Positions 27,688 to 35,545 of a stretch of DNA of 36,995 nt are shown in pieces (the stretch's first letter is position 1; the number at the start of each line of letters is the position of its first letter). The DNA lies in assembly GCF_000467185.1 (NCBI RefSeq), contig NZ_BATM01000010.1:1-36995 (forward strand), in the 5' to 3' direction. The translations under genes and the position numbers were made by a program. This DNA comes from Vibrio ezurae NBRC 102218 (GTDB lineage Bacteria > Pseudomonadota > Gammaproteobacteria > Enterobacterales > Vibrionaceae). The notes under the pieces are model-generated. The model saw only the letters and a list, made by a program, of their open reading frames with translations. It was not told the origin of the DNA and searched no databases.

Positions 27688-28728
27688 ATGCTTGTTAAGT
27701 ATCTTGGTTTGGTTTGGGACGATAAATTAAAACAAAATGTGCCTCGAACAACATTTCTGAATGACGGTTTGTTTAGATTTACGCAACCAAAGTTCCTGAA
27801 TGACAAAGGAAGTGAGGCAAGATTTGATGCCTACTATGATGAGTACTCAGCAGTTGATATTGAGTGGGCAAAAACACAGTACCTAAAGCAATCTATTGAT
27901 TTCGAGTGCACTATGGCTATAGATAAGTTGATTGCCATTTTTCTAGAGCCTACGGGTTGTCGGTTTGGTGATTGTATGCCGTGGCTTGTCAAAGAAACAG
28001 GTTTTGAAACAATGGCTGAATATGACTATAACACCTTTGAGAAAGGTGTATTGGCTATGAACCATGCAGTGATTGAATTGCTAAGTGCTCACGTAGGTGT
28101 GTTTTCCCTCTGTAAATCAGATTCCAGCGTATATATGTGGACTCATTATGCATCTGAGGGGAAAGGTATAGCTGTGGTTTTTAAAGAGGATCATTCGTTT
28201 TTTAAGGATTACCCTGCGAAAGGTGTAAGTTATAACCGTGAAGATAGAGCAACAATTAGTTATCAGAAGGGGTTATTTCGTATTAATGGACATCCAGCAG
28301 AAAATTTTAAGGTAGTAAAAAGTGACACTGGCAAACTTTCGATTAAATTGCCTAGAAATATAGACTGGGAAGAATTAACTAATAGGCTAATTTATTCAAA
28401 GGATGCTAATCCTTGGTTAGTTGAGGAGGAAATGCGAATAGTCTTGCCGCTTGATTGTTGTGATGTTGGTAACGGTAAGATACTGACTCCCGAGTTAGAT
28501 GAATCATTAGTGTATATACCTAATCTAACCGATAAAAAATATTCGGAAGTCTGCCTAAAGAAAATTCCTTTAGATGCGGTAGAAAGTATTATAGTTGGGT
28601 TCGATACAGATCCTACTTATAAACAAGTGATAATTGATAAACTGGCATCAACAGCTGAGCTATCACATATCAATATTAAGCAAGTGCAATATAATGTATT
28701 CAATAAGTTAGAAGTTGTAGACATTTAA
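27688..28728 (+). CDS. DUF2971-family protein
   Basis: The 346-residue cytoplasmic protein has the DUF2971 pattern: an N-terminal KYLG..., then FRFTQPKFLNDKGSEARFDA at about residues 29-48. The central signature is VFSLCKSDSSVYMWTHYASE with GKGIAVVF (about 138-165). The C-terminal part ends in a beta-alpha IIVGFDTDPTYKQVI segment. Function is unknown; homologues are often found in accessory and phage-defence neighbourhoods, but that is not proof of role. Codon use is AT-rich (many ATA, AGA, TTA), unlike the his genes on either side, suggesting transfer. AAGGGA lies about 12 bases before the ATG. No terminator is obvious after it. Confidence 0.8.
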   Translation: MLVKYLGLVWDDKLKQNVPRTTFLNDGLFRFTQPKFLNDKGSEARFDAYYDEYSAVDIEWAKTQYLKQSIDFECTMAIDKLIAIFLEPTGCRFGDCMPWLVKETGFETMAEYDYNTFEKGVLAMNHAVIELLSAHVGVFSLCKSDSSVYMWTHYASEGKGIAVVFKEDHSFFKDYPAKGVSYNREDRATISYQKGLFRINGHPAENFKVVKSDTGKLSIKLPRNIDWEELTNRLIYSKDANPWLVEEEMRIVLPLDCCDVGNGKILTPELDESLVYIPNLTDKKYSEVCLKKIPLDAVESIIVGFDTDPTYKQVIIDKLASTAELSHINIKQVQYNVFNKLEVVDI

Positions 28729-29173
28729 GCTACTGGTTTATCATCTCGCTACTCAATGTTATTCGCTACAGAGCCCTTCTGTCCGAGTTTGTTAACCCAT
28801 GCTTCCTACGTACCCAAGCGACTTCAATAGCAAGGAACAAGTTGGTAAACAGACCAAAAAACGATACCAAACGCAGTTTGTAAAGCAAATAGCTTTAATG
28901 AATTTTCAAATATCCTCAGTTTTATATTTAAGCGAGCCCACTTGTGCAATAGATGGGTAAGGATTCATACTCTTTTCAAGCAAGTTTTGTTGAATAGGTT
29001 CCATTTTATCCATTATCGCTCATATAACAGTGGATTGTTTTGCTTGCATCACTAAGTTAGTTTATTGCTTTATTAATAATATACCCACGAGTCATAATAT
29101 TTCGCTCACTTTCCTCGGAAGCTCAGCCGCAGAGATGACATTACTGTTATTCCTAGTCTCTAAATACAAATCT
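28729..29173. other. Gap between DUF2971 and MATE genes, with a coding remnant
   Basis: No intact gene is supported. A minus-strand reading frame at 28766-28894 looks like the end of a membrane protein. The rest (about 28900-29173) is AT-rich and shows nothing recognisable. Two convergent genes flank it, yet no strong terminator was found. Confidence 0.5.
28766..28894 (-). pseudogene. Remnant or tiny gene for a membrane peptide
   Basis: An open stretch of 42 codons ends in a stop at 28766-28768. It reads as a protein C-terminus: LVSFFGLFTNLFLAIEV forms one transmembrane helix, followed by AWVRRKHGLTNSDRRAL, a basic cytoplasmic tail. There is no ATG. A TTG at 28886-28888 could start a 40-residue peptide but has no ribosome binding site. 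An in-frame stop lies just upstream. Sequence character argues for a former gene end rather than chance. I do not recognise the family. Confidence 0.4.
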
Positions 29174-30535
29174 CTAATACATCAACTCTTTCGCCTTCTT
29201 ACTATCAAACTCAGCTAAGAACTTTCTAGCCAGTCTACGCATAAAGGGTATTTTCAGAATTTGCTCTAACACGGTAATGGCATAGATCCAGAAGATAGAG
29301 GCCTTGAGCACTAGCACAACAAAAGCAAACAAGGGAAGGGCAATAACCCAACGGGTCACGAAATTAATATTAAAGACCGCGGTGGTTTTGCCTAACGCAC
29401 GTAGCACTTGTCCGTGTACGGTGACGTAGCCTTGAATCAGTGGCATTAGAATGTACAGCGGCGCGATGCTTTTTAGCGCGTCATAGGTGACTTGTGAGTG
29501 GCCGGGATAAATCTTTTCAACGACCAAACTTAACATAAACGAGGCAAAGGCAATGATCATTGAGACGCCAACAGTAACTCGGATGCTCAGGGCAACGTCG
29601 GAATCTAGGGTATCGAAGTTGTTGGAGCCGATGGCTTGGGAAATAGTGATGGCCGAAGAAACCGCCCATGCAACGACAAATTGTGCAAGAGCTGTAAGCC
29701 ACGGTTTAATCATAACAATTGCCGCATAAGCTTCGGTGGGCAGTTGGGCATATAGTGCGTTATACAGTGCTAACCCCATCGTCAGTACCACCATGTTGGC
29801 CGCAATAGGGAAAATTTCTTTAAAGTGTAGTGTTATATTTTGCTGTAAACCGATAAATGATTGCTTAACAGAGAGGATCACTGTGCGTTGATATTTTAGG
29901 CAGATAAGAAGAAAAATCATTCTTATACCTAGTGCGATGACGGAGCCTAATGCCGCACCTGCAATGCCAATACCGACAAAACTGCCATAGCCATGAATTA
30001 AATAATAAGAGGCCGCAGCATTAATGGGCATAGTGAACAAGTAACTGATAAGAGGGATTTTTGTTTTTCCCATCGCATTGAACAATGCGATAGAAACTTG
30101 AGAGATCCCAGTTAAAAGTAGTGTGTATTTTATCAGAGATAGATAGGCGTCAATATCATCGTACAGGTCCACATTGTGACTAAGCAGTTTAATAATGGGC
30201 CATTTAAATAGAGTAATTAAGATAAAAAACAGTGTCGCAAAAGAGAGGTTAATGATCATCCCTGACAGAAAGGATTTAGATATTAAAGAACTTTTGCCAG
30301 AACCGACCGCACGTGACAATACATTTTGTGAACCATTGGCAAGTGCATTTTGCATCCCTAGCATCAAGGCAACGATGGTGCTGGCAATCCCCATAGCGGC
30401 AAGAGCGCCTTCTCCTAATGGGGAAATTAACAAGGTATCTATCATTAACATGCCTTGCATTAGCAGGGCATTGATAGCGATAGGCCAAGCCATTTTGATA
30501 TTTTTCTTAATGTACTGACTATTTTTGCTTCGCAT
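29174..30535 (-). CDS. MATE-family efflux transporter
   Basis: The 453-residue inner-membrane protein has about twelve transmembrane helices arranged as two halves of six. The N-terminal half starts AWPIAINALLMQGMLMIDTL and includes the family-type NALANGSQNVLSRAVGSGK; the second half includes AANMVVLTMGLALYNALYAQ and SAITISQAIGSNNFD. MATE proteins export drugs or metabolites using Na+ or H+ gradients. The substrate cannot be inferred. Length is typical. The ribosome binding site AAGAGAG lies close to the start. A perfect 7-1-7 palindrome lies 16 bases before the start codon and may be its operator. It is convergent with the DUF2971 gene and divergent from hisF. Confidence 0.88.
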   Translation of the reverse strand: MRSKNSQYIKKNIKMAWPIAINALLMQGMLMIDTLLISPLGEGALAAMGIASTIVALMLGMQNALANGSQNVLSRAVGSGKSSLISKSFLSGMIINLSFATLFFILITLFKWPIIKLLSHNVDLYDDIDAYLSLIKYTLLLTGISQVSIALFNAMGKTKIPLISYLFTMPINAAASYYLIHGYGSFVGIGIAGAALGSVIALGIRMIFLLICLKYQRTVILSVKQSFIGLQQNITLHFKEIFPIAANMVVLTMGLALYNALYAQLPTEAYAAIVMIKPWLTALAQFVVAWAVSSAITISQAIGSNNFDTLDSDVALSIRVTVGVSMIIAFASFMLSLVVEKIYPGHSQVTYDALKSIAPLYILMPLIQGYVTVHGQVLRALGKTTAVFNINFVTRWVIALPLFAFVVLVLKASIFWIYAITVLEQILKIPFMRRLARKFLAEFDSKKAKELMY

Positions 30536-30550
30536 GAACTCTCTTCTTTT

Positions 30551-30565
30551 AGGCGTCAGACGCCT
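30551..30565. promoter_or_regulatory. 15-base palindrome in the MATE leader
   Basis: AGGCGTC-A-GACGCCT is a perfect inverted repeat of seven bases each side of one base, about 16 bases before the MATE start codon. Such compact symmetry suits a dimeric repressor. It might also fold as a short hairpin next to the ribosome binding site. Confidence 0.45.
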
Positions 30566-31092
30566 TCTAGTTATTCAAATTTATTAGGTTGGAATTGTCT
30601 TGGTCACTAGACTCACCGTCGCAGATAAAGATAGAACGATTGAGTAGGAATGGTGAAAGGCATCTTCTTTAATGGCTTACATTGCTAATTATACGTTACG
30701 TAACATTGCGTAAAGTGTGATCAATGTCGCGGTTGCTCTGGATAAATATGAAACTAATTTTCCATTTTTCTGAAATAGATGAGAGTCGTAGTGGTGTAAT
30801 TTAGAGGACATTTGTTGTTAGAAACTTCTATGACGCGCCTATAAAGGTGACCACGTCACTTTCTGGCGTGCGCTGCATTTTGATTTGGACGAGATAAACT
30901 TTATTTTTGACTTTTTATGTATCTCAAAAATGTGTACATTGTCTTAATGAATTAACGATTTAGCCATGCATAGAAATTCATTGATATTCAGCTTCCATAA
31001 TAGTCACGCAACCCTTGTTGTGATTACGTTTTGCTCATATTGATATTGTTGTAAGTGTTACAGGCTATGAAGATTTTAAATGGAGTTAACCT
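30566..31092. other. Leader and promoter region upstream of hisF
   Basis: No gene is supported in this stretch. It must hold the promoter for hisF-hisIE, now cut off from the his promoter. Visible: TTACGTAA (30696-30703) followed three bases later by TGCGTAA; GTGAC-CAC-GTCAC (30847-30859); TTGACT at 30907-30912 without a clear -10. A 15-codon frame begins at an ATG at 31067. There is no polyhistidine leader or attenuator. Confidence 0.5.
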
Positions 31093-31125
31093 ATGTTATT
31101 TCAAATACTAGTGGTGGCTTGTTAG
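31093..31125 (+). other. Possible leader peptide abutting hisF
   Basis: ATG TTA TTT CAA ATA CTA GTG GTG GCT TGT TAG encodes MLFQILVVAC. GGAG lies seven bases upstream, a better ribosome binding site than hisF itself has. Its stop codon is directly followed by the hisF ATG (TAGATG), so ribosomes ending here could restart on hisF. It contains no histidine. It may be a translational coupling device created when hisF lost hisA as its upstream neighbour. Confidence 0.4.
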
Positions 31126-31899
31126 ATGTTAGCTAAAAGAATTATTCCTTGTTTGGATGTTAGAGACGGACAAGTCGTAAAAGGTGTTCAGTTTCGTAAT
31201 CATGAAATTATCGGTGATATCGTGCCGCTGGCACAGCGCTATGCTGAAGAAGGTGCTGATGAATTAGTCTTTTATGATATTACGGCGTCAAGCGATGGTC
31301 GTGTTGTCGATAAAAGCTGGGTTGCTCGCGTTGCAGAGGTGATCGATATTCCGTTTTGTGTGGCAGGTGGTATTAAATCCGCTGAAGACGCCTCACGTAT
31401 TTTGGAGTTTGGTGCCGATAAAGTGTCGATAAACTCCCCGGCATTAGCAAACCCTGAACTAATCACACATCTTGCTGATAAATTTGGCGTGCAATGTATT
31501 GTCGTTGGTATTGATTCTTTCTTTGATAAAGAAACTGGCAAATATCAGGTGTACCAGTTTACGGGTGATGAAGTTCGCACCAAAGCGACTCAATGGGAAA
31601 CCAAAGATTGGGTACAAGAAGTTCAGCGTCGCGGCGCTGGTGAGATTGTATTAAATATGATGAACCAAGATGGCGTTCGCAATGGCTACGATCTGACACA
31701 ATTAAATATGGTACGCGAAGTGTGTAACGTGCCTTTGATTGCCTCTGGTGGTGCAGGTGCAATGGAGCACTTTGCGCAAGCCTTTAATAAAACCAATGTC
31801 GATGGTGCACTGGCAGCATCGGTATTTCATAAACAGGTCATCAATATTGGTGAACTGAAGCAGTACCTGAAAACCCAAGCAGTAGAGGTAAGAATATGA
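31126..31899 (+). CDS. hisF: Imidazole glycerol phosphate synthase, cyclase subunit
   Basis: HisF uses ammonia from HisH to turn PRFAR into imidazole glycerol phosphate and AICAR. The 257-residue (beta/alpha)8 barrel starts [20 protein letters not shown], with catalytic Asp 11. The phosphate-binding loops [10 protein letters not shown] and [10 protein letters not shown] and the second acid in VVGIDSFFD are present. It lacks its own strong ribosome binding site but directly follows a ten-codon reading frame. It overlaps hisIE by four bases (ATGA). Separation from hisA and hisH is the unusual feature of this locus. Confidence 0.97.
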   Translation: MLAKRIIPCLDVRDGQVVKGVQFRNHEIIGDIVPLAQRYAEEGADELVFYDITASSDGRVVDKSWVARVAEVIDIPFCVAGGIKSAEDASRILEFGADKVSINSPALANPELITHLADKFGVQCIVVGIDSFFDKETGKYQVYQFTGDEVRTKATQWETKDWVQEVQRRGAGEIVLNMMNQDGVRNGYDLTQLNMVREVCNVPLIASGGAGAMEHFAQAFNKTNVDGALAASVFHKQVINIGELKQYLKTQAVEVRI

Positions 31900-32531
31900 G
31901 TGTAACAGTAAGTGAGTTAACAACGTTGGCTGAACGTATTGACTGGGATAAAGTTGATGGTTTAGTACCGGCGATTGTTCAAGACTTTACCTCTAGCCAA
32001 GTATTAATGATGGGTTACATGAGCCCAGAAGCGCTGCAAAAAACGGGAGAAACAGGCTTAGTCACTTTCTTCTCTCGTACAAAACAAAGCTTGTGGACCA
32101 AAGGCGAAACCTCTGGCAACGTCTTAAAACTGAAAAACATGTCGTTAGATTGTGATAATGATACTTTGTTGGTGAAAGTGCAGCCGGTTGGACCAACTTG
32201 CCATACTGGCACAACAACGTGTTGGGATAACGACGCCAAAGAAGAATCACAGATGGTATGGCTTCATCAACTTGAAACCCTATTGGGTGAACGTAAACAT
32301 GCCGATCCAGACTCTTCTTACACCGCCAGCTTGTATGCCCGTGGCACCAAGCGTATTTCGCAAAAAGTGGGCGAAGAAGGCGTTGAAGTCGCGCTTGCGG
32401 CGACGTCGGGCGATAAAGCGGAATTAGTCTGTGAATCAGCGGATCTTATCTACCACTTGTTGGTCTTGCTACAAGATCAAGGGCTGTCGATGAACGACGT
32501 GGTGAACAAATTAAAAGAACGCCATAAGTAA
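31896..32531 (+). CDS. hisI: Bifunctional phosphoribosyl-AMP cyclohydrolase / phosphoribosyl-ATP pyrophosphatase
   Basis: This fused enzyme of 211 residues does the second and third steps of histidine synthesis. The N-terminal cyclohydrolase (about 1-115) shows [30 protein letters not shown], and the metal-binding DCDND with the cysteines of [12 protein letters not shown]. The C-terminal pyrophosphatase (about 120-211) shows [26 protein letters not shown] and [11 protein letters not shown]. The fusion is standard in gammaproteobacteria (also named hisIE). The ATGA overlap with hisF means the two are translated together. A terminator follows. Confidence 0.97.
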   Translation: MSVTVSELTTLAERIDWDKVDGLVPAIVQDFTSSQVLMMGYMSPEALQKTGETGLVTFFSRTKQSLWTKGETSGNVLKLKNMSLDCDNDTLLVKVQPVGPTCHTGTTTCWDNDAKEESQMVWLHQLETLLGERKHADPDSSYTASLYARGTKRISQKVGEEGVEVALAATSGDKAELVCESADLIYHLLVLLQDQGLSMNDVVNKLKERHK

Positions 32532-32545
32532 AAGAGATTCGTTCT

Positions 32546-32588
32546 AAAAACCATTTCTCCTGATTCAAACAGGTGAAATGGTTTTTTT
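32546..32588 (+). terminator. Terminator after hisIE
   Basis: AAAAACCATTTC and GAAATGGTTTTT pair with an inner CCTG/CAGG helix after one mismatch, followed by a T run. Confidence 0.92.
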
Positions 32589-32696
32589 ATGCCCTTTGAC
32601 TCTCAAATAGAGCCACCGGTCTCTTAGCGGTTAGGCTTATCGCAGTGATTAAGCATTCATCCTATTTCGAGGATGCGTTAATGATGGCAATGCTGA

Positions 32697-33188
32697 TTAC
32701 GCGCCGCAGCACTTCTTAGATTTCTTACCACTGCCACAAGCGCATGGGTCATTACGGCCTACGCTTGTTTTTTTAACCGCAAGCGGGTAGTCGTACATCT
32801 CTCCATCAATATAAAACCATTGCCCATCTTCTCTTACAAAGCGAGATTTTTCAGTAAAGCTATACTGGCGCTTGTCTTCGCTGAAATAGGCATTAAAAGT
32901 GACAAAGCCTTCGTTGTCGTTGCTTCCTGACTCACTGTTGACCACTTCAAGTTTTGACCAGTCTCCGCTGACTGACTCAGCAATCGCGTCGGCATCCTCA
33001 CTAGCATGGCAACTTGGGTGATAGGTTTGAATCACAAAATCCACCAACTTTAATTCGTGAGCACAATAGCGAGCACGCATCAGTTGTTCGGGTACCAATG
33101 CTTGACGAGGATCTAAGTGAATAGGTTGGCAGCAATCTTGATAGGGTTTGTGGCTGTGGCATCGACACAAAGGCAGGGTTGAGTTCAT
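32697..33188 (-). CDS. ychJ: YchJ-family protein with two SEC-C motifs
   Basis: The 163-residue protein (UPF0225) has a cysteine/histidine cluster at each end: CRCHSHKPYQDCC near the N-terminus and a classical SEC-C zinc motif NDPCACGSGKKSKKCC at the C-terminus. The central NTF2-like domain carries the family's MRARYCAH and VDFVIQTYHPS. SEC-C motifs bind zinc and are found in SecA, where they contact SecB and ribosomes. The function of YchJ itself is not established. Length matches the family (about 150-160). It is a single gene convergent with hisIE. Confidence 0.87.
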   Translation of the reverse strand: MNSTLPLCRCHSHKPYQDCCQPIHLDPRQALVPEQLMRARYCAHELKLVDFVIQTYHPSCHASEDADAIAESVSGDWSKLEVVNSESGSNDNEGFVTFNAYFSEDKRQYSFTEKSRFVREDGQWFYIDGEMYDYPLAVKKTSVGRNDPCACGSGKKSKKCCGA

Positions 33189-33260
33189 AGATAAAGCACG
33201 CGGTTATAAATTTGTCTTGATTATAACATTGATAACTAGATTTACTCTCAGAGCGTGAGT

Positions 33261-34010
33261 TTATGGCGCAATAAATTGAATATATTGATGCTTGAGTGGC
33301 TTTAATAATTCATTAGCGACATCAATAACAGGCACTTCTACTGAATGTATTAATGGTAAGTTATGCTTATTTAATATCTTAAAAATATGATGAAAGTGAA
33401 GCGGGTAATTTTCGTTAAGTATTTGTTTTCTAAGAAGCTCTGGTTTTGCTAAGTAATAGCCTTGAAAAAAATCAAATCCAGCGTCAACGGCTTGCTGATA
33501 TTGAGTATGGTCTTCTATTTTCTCAGCAATAAATTTAATGCCTAATGATTTATGTTGCCTTATAAACCCCTTTGCATCCACAAGCGAGTATTGTTTGATA
33601 TCAAATTTTATAATGGAGATAAAGGGTAGGGCTGCTTCCCAAGCTGTTGTAGGAACAAAATCATCAAGAGCAAGAATATAGCCTTGTTTATGTAAGTCTT
33701 TAATCGCATCCAGTAGATCAGGACATAGATCGGCTCCTTCTAATATCTCAACCACAAACTGACTAGAAGGAAGGTATAAAGGGAGCCGTGCAATAATGCT
33801 TTGCTGTGTAAAGTTAATATAGCCTTTAACCCCATTGAGCAATAAGCGATCGTTATCGAGCAAAAGGTCGGTCAAAATTGAGCGGGTAGCATATTCGCCA
33901 TCAATTTTTGGGCAAGCGTTTAAGGGACTGTTCCTATAAAGTAGCTCATAGGCAATAGTATCGCCCGTTGCATTTATAATAGGTTGTCGAGCTACATAGG
34001 AACTGTACAC
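33261..34010 (-). CDS. Stand-alone EAL-domain protein, probable c-di-GMP phosphodiesterase
   Basis: The 249-residue protein is an EAL domain related to the EAL-HDOD (YuxH/CdgJ-like) type. The EAL motif reads ELL (Glu 22). The expected metal and substrate residues can all be matched: Asn in YINFTQQ, both Glu in VVEILE, Asp-Asp in ALDDF, Lys in IIKFD, both Glu in IAEKIED, and Gln in QGYYLAKP. Loop 6, normally DDFGTGYSS, is DDFVPTT, which may lower activity. The C-terminal 50 residues do not resemble an HDOD domain, so this is a shorter architecture. It has no membrane segment or sensor domain. Activity is inferred from residues only. Confidence 0.8.
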   Translation of the reverse strand: MYSSYVARQPIINATGDTIAYELLYRNSPLNACPKIDGEYATRSILTDLLLDNDRLLLNGVKGYINFTQQSIIARLPLYLPSSQFVVEILEGADLCPDLLDAIKDLHKQGYILALDDFVPTTAWEAALPFISIIKFDIKQYSLVDAKGFIRQHKSLGIKFIAEKIEDHTQYQQAVDAGFDFFQGYYLAKPELLRKQILNENYPLHFHHIFKILNKHNLPLIHSVEVPVIDVANELLKPLKHQYIQFIAP

Positions 34011-34118
34011 AGATAATATCGTCGATAATGAAATATACTCTAAATAATAAGCCTAATATTAATAGAGTGAACAGTCTATTTTAAAAAGTGTCGACTGGTT
34101 TGCAAATGTAACGATAAA

Positions 34119-34835
34119 TTATAATGGAGAATGATATAAACGCGTATTTTCTTTAGTGATTTCAAGAACAGAGGTTTGTTTATACCAATCGCCAAGTACA
34201 ATTCGCTGCATATTATGTTCATCAAGTTGATGAATATTAGGGCGATGAGTGTGCCCATGAATCATTAATTGAGCGTTGTGGCGTTGCATAGCATCCATAA
34301 CCGCATCTTGGTTAACATCCATGATGTCATAAGACTTATTTTGTTTTTCATCATTTGCGTTGCTTTGTACTTTTTTGACTAATTTACGACGCAAACTTAG
34401 CGGAATGTGGTTATACACCCATTGTAACCATTTCATGTGTACTTTTTGACGAAACTTCTGATATTTCACATCGTCGGTGCACAGTGTATCACCGTGTAGC
34501 AGCAAGGTTGGGGTGCCATATAAATCGATTAACGTTTCATCATTAAGTAGTGTTGCACCACTTTTTTGTTCAAACGTCTTTCCTACTAAGAAATCACGGT
34601 TTCCTTGAGTGAAAAAGCAAGGTGTACCTGCTTCAACTAAGGTTCTGATTTCGTTAATAACCGTCTGATTTAAAGGAGAGTCATCATCATCTCCGACCCA
34701 GAACTCAAATAAGTCGCCCAAAATATACAAAGCATCAGCGCCTGGTGCGTCTTCACGCATAAAACGAATGAACGCCTCGGTCATTTCGGTATGAGAGGGG
34801 GTGAGGTGCAGATCTGAGATAAACAGTGTACGCAT
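34119..34835 (-). CDS. lpxH: UDP-2,3-diacylglucosamine hydrolase
   Basis: LpxH cleaves UDP-diacylglucosamine to lipid X in lipid A synthesis at the inner membrane. The 238-residue calcineurin-like phosphoesterase has ISDLHLTPSH (Asp 8, His 10), GDLFEFWVGDDD, GNRDFLVG, HGDTL and HGHTHRPNIH, the complete two-metal site. The chosen ATG has AAGGA nine bases upstream and gives the usual length. An in-frame ATG 36 bases earlier lies inside the ppiB terminator and is rejected. It follows ppiB on the same strand, so expression probably comes partly from read-through. Confidence 0.95.
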   Translation of the reverse strand: MRTLFISDLHLTPSHTEMTEAFIRFMREDAPGADALYILGDLFEFWVGDDDDSPLNQTVINEIRTLVEAGTPCFFTQGNRDFLVGKTFEQKSGATLLNDETLIDLYGTPTLLLHGDTLCTDDVKYQKFRQKVHMKWLQWVYNHIPLSLRRKLVKKVQSNANDEKQNKSYDIMDVNQDAVMDAMQRHNAQLMIHGHTHRPNIHQLDEHNMQRIVLGDWYKQTSVLEITKENTRLYHSPL

Positions 34836-34856
34836 TTGCGTAAATTCCTTATTGAT

Positions 34857-34888
34857 AAAAAACCGCATCAAGCTAACTTGATGCGGTT
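34857..34888 (-). terminator. Terminator between ppiB and lpxH
   Basis: AACCGCATCAAG and CTTGATGCGGTT make a perfect 12-bp stem around CTAA, followed by T6 on the minus strand. It should limit how much ppiB transcription reaches lpxH. Confidence 0.88.
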
Positions 34889-34895
34889 ATACACA

Positions 34896-35390
34896 TTACT
34901 CGGCGATAGTTGTGCCAGTAATGATCACTTCTTCTAAAGGAACGTCTTGGTGCATACCCATGCTACCAGTGCTCACGCCTTTAATTTTGTTTACTACGTC
35001 CATGCCTTCAGTCACTTTACCAAATACACAGTAACCCCAACCGTTCATGTCTTCTGATTTAAAATCCAAGAAAGTGTTGTTGTTGATGTTGATAAAGAAT
35101 TGAGAGCTAGCAGAATGTGGTTCCATAGTACGAGCCATTGCGATAGTGCCAACTGCATTGCTAAGGCCATTGTTTGCTTCGTTCTGGATAGTTGCGCGAG
35201 TTGGTTTCTCACGTAGACCAGAAGTCATGCCGCCGCCTTGGATCATAAAGCCATCGATAACACGGTGGAACAATGTGTTGTCGTAGAAGCCGTCTTTACA
35301 ATACTGAACGAAGTTTTCAGCCGTAATTGGAGCAAGTTCGTGGTTCAGTTCTAGCGTAATATCACCGTGATTGGTGTGAAGGGTGATCAT
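34896..35390 (-). CDS. ppiB: Cytoplasmic peptidyl-prolyl cis-trans isomerase B (cyclophilin)
   Basis: PpiB speeds cis-trans isomerisation of proline bonds during folding. The 164-residue cyclophilin has no signal peptide. It shows [29 protein letters not shown] with the catalytic Arg in [15 protein letters not shown], and a C-terminal [11 protein letters not shown]. Length is the same as E. coli PpiB. It is divergent from cysS, as in E. coli and other Vibrio genomes, with a 155-base shared promoter region. A strong terminator follows. Confidence 0.96.
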   Translation of the reverse strand: MITLHTNHGDITLELNHELAPITAENFVQYCKDGFYDNTLFHRVIDGFMIQGGGMTSGLREKPTRATIQNEANNGLSNAVGTIAMARTMEPHSASSQFFININNNTFLDFKSEDMNGWGYCVFGKVTEGMDVVNKIKGVSTGSMGMHQDVPLEEVIITGTTIAE

Positions 35391-35499
35391 AAGAGCGTCC
35401 TTAACGTTTATTTAGTAGATAAATCGAATCAAATTCTAACCAAACTCTCAGCACAATCAACTGCTAACCGAGTTTTCTGTTACTTAAGGCGTTATGTGT

Positions 35500-35508
35500 T
35501 GGTATACT
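35500..35508 (+). promoter_or_regulatory. Extended -10 promoter of cysS
   Basis: TGG followed by TATACT gives a TGn extended -10 with five of six matches. A poor -35 (TTACTT) is 17 bases upstream. The start would be near 35515, about 30 bases before cysS. Confidence 0.5.
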
Positions 35509-35545
35509 AACCACATTATCCCTACCAGAAGTAAAAGCGGACCAA

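Noticed and set aside
28729..29173. Integron attC site near the membrane-protein remnant
   Set aside because: GTTAACC occurs at 28791, but no matching RYYYAAC/GTTRRRY pair with imperfect dyad symmetry could be found, and no cassette array or integrase is present.
29030..29218. 62-codon + strand frame running into the MATE gene end
   Set aside because: No start context, low-complexity hydrophobic sequence, and it overlaps the clear MATE C-terminus antisense.
34836..34871. Upstream ATG for lpxH
   Set aside because: It lies inside the ppiB terminator stem and adds residues before the usual MRTLFISDLHL start.
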